From JBBTWV01 sp038062615 (GTDB lineage Bacteria; Patescibacteriota; Gracilibacteria; UBA1369; UM-FILTER-53-11), in contig JBBTWV010000066.1 in the NCBI GenBank assembly GCA_038062615.1, positions 1-40,961 of the forward strand: a DNA stretch of 40,961 bases, read 5' to 3'. Below, piece by piece: positions 25,646 through 33,455 of the stretch. The notes below the pieces were generated by a model. That model made no database searches. It saw only the letters and a program-made list of their open reading frames with translations, and was not told the DNA's origin. Each line of letters starts with the position of its first letter. Within the stretch, counting starts at the first letter, position 1. Made by a program: the position numbers and the translations under genes.

Positions 25646-27103
25646 ATGGAAATCAAATTTCAAAAAATCCAAAATACAAAATTTTTAACGGCTGAAGCGC
25701 GGCTGGTGTTTTTGCAGGAAGGCGGACCAGCGACTTCAGAAACACCAAGAAGTGCCACCGACCAACTCAAGGCCGGCATGCAAAAGCTTGCCGAAAAAGA
25801 AGCGCAAAATGCTCTCGGGGAGGCCGTGCATTTTGATGAAGTAAAAAACGATTTAAACAAATTCGGCGATTTGATGGATCGGCTGGCAGGCGCTTTTCAC
25901 GACAACTGGGACAAATTCTTGGCCATATTTGCCCCATTGGATATGCGTCCTAGTGAAATTGATGCCGCCGTGAACCGTCCCGATGACATGGTCGCGCAAA
26001 TTACCAATCCGGATATTCCTCCCGAAGATGCTTTTCAAAGAGCCACGCATGCCAATGCGGCGTTGGATCGCAATCCGACGTGGAATAATTACATCGAAAA
26101 AGCCGCAGAGGATTACGGGTTTCCCGAGACCATGCTCACTGCATTCATCGAAATGGAGTCCAGTTTTGATCCCAACAAAAGGCCCCTAGATTCAAAAACC
26201 AAAAAACCCCGAACCTCTGCTTTAGGACTTGCACAAGCACTGAATGATCAGTTTAACGTGTATCGCCGAGAAAAACCAAATCTCACTGCAGATCCCACAG
26301 ATCCTGCCGCGGCCATAGATTTTATGGGATGGCATTTAACGCGAACGATTCGTGAAGTCAATGACGAAGTAGATCAGCAAGTGCAACGCGAAAATTTCCC
26401 AGAAAGTTACAAACTTTCTCCAGAGTCCGATACGCAGTACCTGTACATGGCGTATAACAGCGGCGGATTGGGGTACTTAAAGTTGCGACGTTATATGGAT
26501 AATCCCACGCCGGAAAATTTTGACGGCCTCACGAGTTCGCAAAAAAAAGATCACGGAACCGAAAAAGATGGGACATTGTATTACGAATGGGAGCTGCGAA
26601 GCCGTTATGCCAAGCGCGTGGAAGAAACTCAAAAAGCTTACGAAAAAATCAGCATTGATGCAGAAATTGCCATACAGTTTGATACACCACCATTGCCAGC
26701 GGTCAGGAAAACGTCGGGATATGGCGACCGCATTCATCCTCTACATCATGACAAAAGATTCCATAACGGTGTGGATTATGGCGCGCCGGAAGGAACCCCG
26801 GTATATGCAGTAAAAGCCGGCGTGATTGCGGCAATTGTACCAGACAGGCCCGATGGCATTTCTGGAAATTACGTCATTATTCGCCATGAAGACGGTTCCA
26901 GAACAGAATATTTGCACCTCAATAGTTTTGCTGCCGGCCTTACCAAAGAACAACAAGTAACAGCCGGTACGATTATTGGAGCCGTAGGACAAACTGGCGG
27001 CGCCACCGGACCGCATCTTCATTTCATGTACCGCGATCCAAAAGGGAGAGTTCGGAATCCAGAAGCTGCCGTAGTAACTGCTATAGCCAACAAAAATCAA
27101 TAA
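25646..27103 (+). CDS. Lytic transglycosylase-M23 endopeptidase fusion
   Basis: The 485-residue protein combines two wall-cleaving domains. Residues about 145-285 are an SLT-type transglycosylase: probable catalytic Glu171 in FIEMESSFDP, SALGLAQAL, and YLYMAYNSGGLGYLKL. Residues about 355-470 are a LytM/M23 zinc peptidase: GYGDRIHP, ligands His373 and Asp377 in HNGVDYGAP, then YLHLN and GPHLHF (His457, His459). Together they would cut glycan strands and stem-peptide bridges. There is no signal peptide or membrane helix, which is odd for a wall enzyme. It must leave by another route, be released by lysis, or belong to a delivered structure. Confidence 0.88.
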   Translation: MEIKFQKIQNTKFLTAEARLVFLQEGGPATSETPRSATDQLKAGMQKLAEKEAQNALGEAVHFDEVKNDLNKFGDLMDRLAGAFHDNWDKFLAIFAPLDMRPSEIDAAVNRPDDMVAQITNPDIPPEDAFQRATHANAALDRNPTWNNYIEKAAEDYGFPETMLTAFIEMESSFDPNKRPLDSKTKKPRTSALGLAQALNDQFNVYRREKPNLTADPTDPAAAIDFMGWHLTRTIREVNDEVDQQVQRENFPESYKLSPESDTQYLYMAYNSGGLGYLKLRRYMDNPTPENFDGLTSSQKKDHGTEKDGTLYYEWELRSRYAKRVEETQKAYEKISIDAEIAIQFDTPPLPAVRKTSGYGDRIHPLHHDKRFHNGVDYGAPEGTPVYAVKAGVIAAIVPDRPDGISGNYVIIRHEDGSRTEYLHLNSFAAGLTKEQQVTAGTIIGAVGQTGGATGPHLHFMYRDPKGRVRNPEAAVVTAIANKNQ

Positions 27104-27109
27104 AATTTT

Positions 27110-29251
27110 ATGATCGGAAAAATATTTTTACAATTTGATGAAGGCAAGCCGGCAAGGTTGGTGTGGAATGGAGAGACACCAGAAGCACACGCAGCGCCAA
27201 GAGCCGCACCTGAACCTCGCCGTGCGCCAGATGCTAATGCAGGAGAAAGAGCAAAGAGAAAAGGCGAAAGAAAACTCGACCGTGTAGCTAATGCTGCCGG
27301 CGATGCCAAGGGACCAGAAGTTGAAACAACGGAAGTTACTCTTGAAAAAGCCAATAGTGTACAGCAAAAATATGCAGCAAAAATTAATGAGTATTCTACC
27401 GAACTCATCAAAAAACCAAATGAATATGCCGGACTTCGCAAAAAACTTATTGAATCCATTCCAACTGATAATAATGAACGCGCCGCAGTGGAAGCTTTAC
27501 TGAATGGTCTTATAAAAATACCGGTGCATCCTGCTGAAGGTGAAAATCCAAAAACGCTAGAACTTGCCAGAAAACTCCTTAAGGGCGAAGAAATGCCTGC
27601 CCATGAAGCACTCGCTGCTGCTGCCGGTGTTGCTGTCTCGCTCACAGAAGCCCAATACGAAACTTTGGCTAATGAAAATATCATTGATAAAACAAAAATT
27701 AAAACTGTTGCTGATCTTTCTAAAATTATTCTTGAAGCATATACGGCTAAAAATCTCCCCGTGATGATTGCGGGAGCCCAACTGGTAGAAACCGGAAAGC
27801 TCTTTGAAAGATACAAAGACGGTTATAAAAAATATATTGAGAATCCAACCGACGAAGCCAAAAAAACATTTTTGACCTCAATTCAGGATGAGGGAGAGAG
27901 AACAAAAGTCCAAAAAGCTATGGAGGATCCCGCAACGAATGCAGAAAAGCAAGCCGTGCTTTTGTTCACCTTAGATAATAAAAAATTGGCTCCGGGCGAA
28001 ATTGCAAAAAATCTGGCAGAAGGAAAACTCAATATACGTGAAGGAAATATCGCTGGTGAACTTATTACTGATAAAGATATTGCTGAGTTTGAAAAGTCAG
28101 ATCCTCCAAGAATTACCCCTGAAGAAGCCAAAGATTGGAGAGATAAGTTGCAGCAAGTAGCCAAGGACGCCGCACCTTCTAACCTTCCAGAGAAAAAAGA
28201 CTGGATGCAACAGACTTTTGAAACTATTAAAAAGTTTTTTGAGAAAATCAGTGCGCTTCTTGCTAAGGCTCTCAGCGGAGTTTCCAATATCACGGAAGGT
28301 CCTAAGTTTGATAAGTCTCCGCTAGGTGATGGTAAAGGCAAGTTCAAAACCGGAGAGTATACAAAAGGCCAGCCCTTAATAATTGAAGCCAATGAAGACG
28401 CGCCAGTTTCTGCCGTACACGATGGAAAAGTGGTTGATAAAGGAGACGATTTCGTCGTTATTCAAGAAGGAGAAAAAGGTCCAAAAATTAGATACAGCAA
28501 CCTCATCCCTGATATCGCAGTGGTAAAAGATGCGCCAATAAAAGCCGAAGCAGTTATTGGGACTATAAAAGACGGCAACGGCCTTGGATTCCAATCCTTT
28601 GATGCGAGTGGAGAAGAACAAGATCCTACCTCTCTATTAAGAGACTTCATTGAAAAACCTGCACCCGTAACTCCACCTGCGGCACCGGCAGGAGCACCAG
28701 CAGCCGCACCAACCGCAGAACCGGTTGCGCCAGCAGGAGTTGCAGTAGCACCCGGTGCAATAGGTGCTGGGAAAGAAGCCGAATTAAGAGCCCTAGATGG
28801 CACACCGCTTGCAACACAACCTGTTGATGCCGCCGCCGAAGCAGAAACCGCACGAAAAGCACTCAATTCTCAAATGATCACCAATGCCAACGAAGCCTTT
28901 AATCATGGTTACAATCCCAATACTCCTGGTAATCCCACGCTTATACTTGAAGCAGTACCATTCATTGATGGAGATAAAATAACCAATATAAAAATGGAGA
29001 TCTCAAAGAACCAAATCGCCATTGGAGGGAAAAAATACAATATGACTCTCCCCAGCGGGACTGAGCTTCAAGGCATTATTCCGGCCAATGAAGAAAATCC
29101 CCAGCCGAGTTTTGTCTTCACCGGCGACAAAAAAATTCCACTCATCGAAATCCTTCCCAGATTTGATGAACTCCGAACAAGTAACGACGATACAGTCCAC
29201 GAATATACCTTCAATTCAGGGATTACACTTACATTTAATAAAACTTCGTAA
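27110..29251 (+). CDS. Protein with degenerate LytM domain and shared C-terminal module
   Basis: The 713-residue protein starts 6 bases after the transglycosylase-peptidase gene. Residues 1-390 are basic then helical, and contain no known domain. Residues about 415-510 follow the M23 fold pattern (VSAVHDGKVVDKGDDFVVIQ, RYSNLIPD, AVIGTIKDGNGLGFQSF). The metal ligands are missing: the HxH site is replaced by GFQSF and no H-x3-D is found. A Pro/Ala linker (about 517-550) leads to a C-terminal module (about 585-713; GGKKYNMTLPSGTELQ) shared with the next protein. Non-catalytic LytM domains elsewhere activate amidases, which is a possible role here. Confidence 0.7.
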   Translation: MIGKIFLQFDEGKPARLVWNGETPEAHAAPRAAPEPRRAPDANAGERAKRKGERKLDRVANAAGDAKGPEVETTEVTLEKANSVQQKYAAKINEYSTELIKKPNEYAGLRKKLIESIPTDNNERAAVEALLNGLIKIPVHPAEGENPKTLELARKLLKGEEMPAHEALAAAAGVAVSLTEAQYETLANENIIDKTKIKTVADLSKIILEAYTAKNLPVMIAGAQLVETGKLFERYKDGYKKYIENPTDEAKKTFLTSIQDEGERTKVQKAMEDPATNAEKQAVLLFTLDNKKLAPGEIAKNLAEGKLNIREGNIAGELITDKDIAEFEKSDPPRITPEEAKDWRDKLQQVAKDAAPSNLPEKKDWMQQTFETIKKFFEKISALLAKALSGVSNITEGPKFDKSPLGDGKGKFKTGEYTKGQPLIIEANEDAPVSAVHDGKVVDKGDDFVVIQEGEKGPKIRYSNLIPDIAVVKDAPIKAEAVIGTIKDGNGLGFQSFDASGEEQDPTSLLRDFIEKPAPVTPPAAPAGAPAAAPTAEPVAPAGVAVAPGAIGAGKEAELRALDGTPLATQPVDAAAEAETARKALNSQMITNANEAFNHGYNPNTPGNPTLILEAVPFIDGDKITNIKMEISKNQIAIGGKKYNMTLPSGTELQGIIPANEENPQPSFVFTGDKKIPLIEILPRFDELRTSNDDTVHEYTFNSGITLTFNKTS

Positions 29252-29260
29252 CTCTTTAGT

Positions 29261-31882
29261 ATGGCAGAGCCAACACCAAATCCAACCTTCGAAGACATTG
29301 ATTTAGAAGCCACAAGCCGGCTCAGCGAGCTTGAACCCGAATCCGAGTTTGATGATCCCGTGGCGCATTTTCATGACGATTTTGTGGAGCAAGTTAAAAA
29401 AGGTTCTTTTGATTTTTCGGGAAGTCATGATGATGCCACAGAACTCGATCAAAACGCATATTACCAACAATTAGACCAAGCATTTGCGCAGTTCCTCACG
29501 GTAAACAACAATCCAGATGTACCCCAAAAATTCAGCAACAAATGGATGCAAGCCGCTGAGGATTTTATGGTGAATGAAATTGCGGCATACGATTGGAAAA
29601 GTGGAGAAATTGGCCAAAAAGAGGTTGATGAAATCATTGTCGCTCTCATAACACCTAACAAAGCGGCACCAAAGTCCGGCAAACCGGGCATTGGGAAATT
29701 AGAAGAATGGATACAAAACCAGCCGGCTTTAAAAAGGGAATATGATAAGTGGAAGAAAGATCATGCCGTTGCATCTGCGGAAGCACAAAAAGGTGATGCG
29801 CGCAGTCGCCTGCAAGAGTTAAGACTGGAAACCGATAATCCCAGCCAACACTACATGGATCAATTTGTTTCACGGGTTAAAACCGGGGCTTTCAACTTTG
29901 GCGGCGAACACAATAACGAAGCAGAACTGGAGCAAAATGTTCATTTTAGTCAGTTAGTGAGCACACTTGAACGATTCCTACAAGTGCACGATAACCCGGA
30001 ATTGCCGACAAATATACGAGGCGCCTGGATGAAGGCTTGCATAGATTTTTTGACAGGAGAAATCACCGCCTATAATACCAATCCACCTCCACCGTCCGTC
30101 AATCCACCGTTCGCCAACCCCGAATACGGTCAGTTTGGAATTGGAAAAAAAGATGTTGATGAAATGAGAAAAGCCTTGATAACGCCAGGCAAACGCGGTC
30201 CCATAACAGGAAAGCCCGGCATTGGAAGGTTGGAAGAATGGATTCATAACCAGCCGGAATGGAAAGGAGAATATGAAAAATGGGAAAAAACCAAAGCGGC
30301 ACAAAAAGCACAGGAAGAAGCCGCCGCTAAAGCCGCCGCCGCCGCCGCCGAAGCCAGCAAGACCGAAGCGCAACGGGCTGAGGATGCAAGACTAGCCGAG
30401 CTCAGGGCTCAGCAAGAAACAGAGCAAGGCAGACAAACAGCCGCGCAAGAAGCGGCGCAAAATCTTGCTACAACAAAAGAGCAACTTGTACAAAGGGATA
30501 CAGAGCTCGATACACAATTTCTAGCTCTTCCACCAACCATAGTTTCCGCCAGCCTAGCGACGAGAATAGCCGCCATGAAAACGGACATTGCCGCCATGAA
30601 TAATGCGGCGCAAGAAGGACCTCTCAAAACAAGAATTGGAAAATTGGAATCTGAAATTTCTGCTTTCGAAAATTTATGGAGCATGTCCGGCGATCCGGAT
30701 ATTCCAACAGCGGCACGCGACAAAGTATTCAAAGCAGTAAAAGATGGAACGCAAACTCCACAAGACGGTTGGGCAGAATTACAAAAGGCCCAAACGGCAA
30801 AACGAGCCGCTGACGAAAGAGCATTAGCCGAAGACGGTCCACCTGCCGACAAATGGATCGCCAGCATTGAGAAGATGAAGCCTGGAGCGTTGAGAACGCT
30901 GGCCACGATGGCTGTATCAGTGGTAGTAAGTCTTTCCAAAGCCCCATTAATTGGCAGTTATTTTCGAAAATTATTCTCCAATAAATATCTTTGGGAAAAA
31001 TATGGCGACGAAGATGCTCACAAATCTTATGACGTGGAACAAGAATTCAGAAAATTTGGAATTAAGAGAAGCGTCTGCGCGGCTCTGGGAGACATGCCAA
31101 CAAAAGATGCCGTGACTGAGTTGGAAACGAATGCTGAAGCCTATGCGCCCAACGATGCGTCCGGCAAAGTAAAACTCGAGTGGTTGGCAACTCAACTTCG
31201 CGCCAAAGGAGGTGACACGAGCGAGGCAACGCTTTATGAATTCATGGGCTCGCCGGACTGGCTGCCTGTAAAATATCGTGCAGACCAGGCACCAGCCGTA
31301 GTTCAAAATGCACCAGCTCCACGACCTACGCCAGCACCGGCACCACCAGGAGCACAACCGCAAGCCGCGCCAGCAGGGACACCGCCGGTTACTATCGTCG
31401 CGGCACCTGCGGCGGCGGCCGCGGCCGCCGGCACCGCCAACGAAGGTGCCAAAGATGCTCAAGCGCCTACCCCTGCAGAATTAGAGACTCAGTATGCAGC
31501 AGCCCTTAATAAAAGCCTTGAGCGATATAAAGATAAACCACCTTTTGATCTCACGGCAGGACAATTTCCCTTCGAATTACCTTATAAGAACAATGGAAAA
31601 GTAGAAAAAATTCCCTGCAAAATCTACGGCAATACATTTGAAATCGGCTCCTACAAATATAATCTCAAATTGCCGATGGGAGCTAACCTCCAAAGTATCA
31701 GCATTTCCGGCTCGGTAGAAGACGGCAAAGTAAAACTTGTTGCTGGAGCGCTTATGATTACGGGCGAGCGAGAAATCTCACTAAGTAAACTTGTAGAACA
31801 TTTGGAAGCCTTACGAGTCGGCCCAGCGTCACATCAAATTCCTCTAGGAACTGAGACCGCAACATTTGAAAAGGTCGCTTAG
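29261..31882 (+). CDS. Large repeat protein with shared C-terminal module
   Basis: The 873-residue protein has two tandem copies of a ~150-residue domain at about 28-165 and 192-343. Matching landmarks are VEQVKKGSFDFSGSHDDATE against VSRVKTGAFNFGGEHNNEAE, and KPGIGKLEEWIQNQP against KPGIGRLEEWIHNQP. A long Ala/Glu coiled coil (about 343-480), a short hydrophobic patch (about 545-568) and a Pro/Ala linker (about 676-730) follow. The C-terminal module (about 745-873; GSYKYNLKLPMGANLQ) matches that of the preceding protein. There is no signal peptide. Codons for the Ala runs are nearly pure GCC repeats. It is probably structural. Confidence 0.7.
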   Translation: MAEPTPNPTFEDIDLEATSRLSELEPESEFDDPVAHFHDDFVEQVKKGSFDFSGSHDDATELDQNAYYQQLDQAFAQFLTVNNNPDVPQKFSNKWMQAAEDFMVNEIAAYDWKSGEIGQKEVDEIIVALITPNKAAPKSGKPGIGKLEEWIQNQPALKREYDKWKKDHAVASAEAQKGDARSRLQELRLETDNPSQHYMDQFVSRVKTGAFNFGGEHNNEAELEQNVHFSQLVSTLERFLQVHDNPELPTNIRGAWMKACIDFLTGEITAYNTNPPPPSVNPPFANPEYGQFGIGKKDVDEMRKALITPGKRGPITGKPGIGRLEEWIHNQPEWKGEYEKWEKTKAAQKAQEEAAAKAAAAAAEASKTEAQRAEDARLAELRAQQETEQGRQTAAQEAAQNLATTKEQLVQRDTELDTQFLALPPTIVSASLATRIAAMKTDIAAMNNAAQEGPLKTRIGKLESEISAFENLWSMSGDPDIPTAARDKVFKAVKDGTQTPQDGWAELQKAQTAKRAADERALAEDGPPADKWIASIEKMKPGALRTLATMAVSVVVSLSKAPLIGSYFRKLFSNKYLWEKYGDEDAHKSYDVEQEFRKFGIKRSVCAALGDMPTKDAVTELETNAEAYAPNDASGKVKLEWLATQLRAKGGDTSEATLYEFMGSPDWLPVKYRADQAPAVVQNAPAPRPTPAPAPPGAQPQAAPAGTPPVTIVAAPAAAAAAAGTANEGAKDAQAPTPAELETQYAAALNKSLERYKDKPPFDLTAGQFPFELPYKNNGKVEKIPCKIYGNTFEIGSYKYNLKLPMGANLQSISISGSVEDGKVKLVAGALMITGEREISLSKLVEHLEALRVGPASHQIPLGTETATFEKVA

Positions 31883-31918
31883 CGAGTGTAGATTAAATGC
31901 GGCTACTAACCACGTCTT

Positions 31919-32452
31919 ATGGCTGATAACACCAACCAAAATCCGGCAACAGGAAACCAGGGTGGAACCATTGATCTTCGCCAACTGCCACCGACGCAAG
32001 CCGGTGCTGCGGCAGGAGGAAGTTCAGCCACTCCTCCAGCAAGCGGCGCATCGACAACGAGCGCAGGAGCAACCGGTGATCAAAGCGTTTTTAATAAATT
32101 TGAAATTCCCGAGACGGTGCGTCAGCAGTTCCCAGAATTGATTCCGCTTGTTCTAGCGACGGAATCGATGAATGACGAAGAACGCCAGTACTGGTTCCAA
32201 ATCTTGCCGATCATGACGCAGGAACAGGTCGCAAAACTGCGAGAAATTCTGGCGAATGAAAAAAAGCAGCTGGAAAAACTGGATAAGGATTATAAAGAAG
32301 ACATCAAAGAGATCAACCAAAAACATGTGGCAGAATGGAAAGAGTTTGAAGCCAAAGAAAAGCGCCAGAAACTCAAAGCGGAAGAAACCAAAGCCGAGTC
32401 CACCGAACAGGAAGAGGAAGAAGCCTTGCTCAAAAATTTACAGAATTTATAG
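31919..32452 (+). CDS. Small coiled-coil protein of the recurring helical family
   Basis: The 177-residue protein has a low-complexity N-terminus (about 1-58, Ala/Gly/Ser/Thr-rich). A helical domain follows, containing SMNDEERQYWFQILPIM and VAKLREILANEKKQLEKL, then a charged coiled coil to the end. The central domain is the family also present at 5659-6192 and 20278-20520. It is the last gene of the cluster and is followed by a long palindrome. Function unknown. Confidence 0.7.
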   Translation: MADNTNQNPATGNQGGTIDLRQLPPTQAGAAAGGSSATPPASGASTTSAGATGDQSVFNKFEIPETVRQQFPELIPLVLATESMNDEERQYWFQILPIMTQEQVAKLREILANEKKQLEKLDKDYKEDIKEINQKHVAEWKEFEAKEKRQKLKAEETKAESTEQEEEEALLKNLQNL

Positions 32453-32469
32453 GATCATCATTCATCTGA

Positions 32470-32614
32470 AGGCCAGTGCTGATGTATTTTTTGCAAACAA
32501 TTTAAAAAACTCTTCAATGTTTATAAGTAGCAACACCTTGCCACAGACGTAATGCCTTTCATTTTTGCACAGCGTGGCGGCCATTGTTGGCAAAAATATA
32601 CTCAGCACTGGCCT
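32470..32614. repeat. 145-base inverted repeat between convergent genes
   Basis: AGGCCAGTGCTGA at 32470 and TCAGCACTGGCCT ending at 32614 are perfectly complementary. Pairing continues through GTATTTTTTGC / GGCAAAAATATAC. The interior is unrelated to the other long palindromes. It closes the cluster and lies directly before the sortase stop. It is likely a bidirectional transcript end or a MITE-like element. Confidence 0.7.
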
Positions 32615-32615
32615 A

Positions 32616-33455
32616 TTAGCCTTTCTCTATCAACTTCGCCGTCACAATCAGCCTTTTTAAGTTTGTCCCAATAGGCGTGCAAGTAATAAGCGTGAGCTGC
32701 TCACTGGCCGTTGGACCAAGCACATTTACGTTTTGCGGCAAAACTACTTTAATATCGGTCACTTGGTAAATATATTTTTTCTGACCAAAGTACATCACTA
32801 TTTTGTCGTCCTTGCGAACATCATGCAAAAGCGCAAAAACATCCTTAAATCTTCCAGGATCCCAAGCGTAGTAGGATGAATGGCCAGTAAGCACAACATT
32901 GCCGTTATCCCCAGGCAAAGCCGTTCCCGGGTAGTGGATCACCCCATTTTGAAGCGACTTTTGAATGTCGGACTCCAACTGTTCCCATTTACGCGCAATG
33001 AGATTTTCATTTTTAACACCCACCACCGGAACATTTTGATTGATGCGCGGAATCACCAAACGCATATCCGGCGGATAAACTTCTAAATTGAGCGGAGGAG
33101 TTGCCGCCGTGGAGGGCTTGCTTCCGACTTTATCTACTGCCACAATTTTTTCCGGCTCCGGCGCTTTTTTGTCTGCGAGCTGGTGCAACGGGCTTTCATA
33201 TCCGCGCCAAACATCCCAATAATGAACCAAATTAATCTCAATCGCCTGCCAATTAATCACCAAATAAATCGCCGCAAATACTGCAACCGATACCAGGACA
33301 AACTGGATTTTGTCCCACACAAAAGACCAAATCCGATGGTTCGGTTTTTTATCTTTCCATCGCAACACCGGTGCCGACGCCACTTTCTCAGCCACATGCG
33401 GTATGGCATCAATGTGCAAAAGGTAGACTTCTTTTTTTGCGGATTTTTTCTTCAT
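32616..33455 (-). CDS. Sortase
   Basis: The 279-residue transpeptidase has an N-terminal membrane anchor at about 52-70 (FVLVSVAVFAAIYLVINW). The sortase barrel follows, with catalytic His192 (VVLTGHSSYY), Cys259 (LTLITCTPIGT) and Arg268. The HYPGTALPGDNGNVVLTGHS segment suggests class D/E-like enzymes, though class A cannot be excluded. It would join sorting-signal proteins to the wall. No LPXTG-type protein is evident in this window, so its substrates are elsewhere. Its ATG overlaps the mnmA stop (ATGA), indicating translational coupling. Confidence 0.9.
   Translation of the reverse strand: MKKKSAKKEVYLLHIDAIPHVAEKVASAPVLRWKDKKPNHRIWSFVWDKIQFVLVSVAVFAAIYLVINWQAIEINLVHYWDVWRGYESPLHQLADKKAPEPEKIVAVDKVGSKPSTAATPPLNLEVYPPDMRLVIPRINQNVPVVGVKNENLIARKWEQLESDIQKSLQNGVIHYPGTALPGDNGNVVLTGHSSYYAWDPGRFKDVFALLHDVRKDDKIVMYFGQKKYIYQVTDIKVVLPQNVNVLGPTASEQLTLITCTPIGTNLKRLIVTAKLIEKG

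Noticed and set aside
27097..27816. Long open frame on the minus strand opposite the 713-residue gene
   Set aside because: It is Ser/Ala-rich antisense of a strong coding region with operon spacing on the plus strand, and shows no family similarity.
30315..30360. GCC trinucleotide run as a contingency microsatellite
   Set aside because: It encodes Ala in a coiled coil and changes in multiples of three would not switch the frame.
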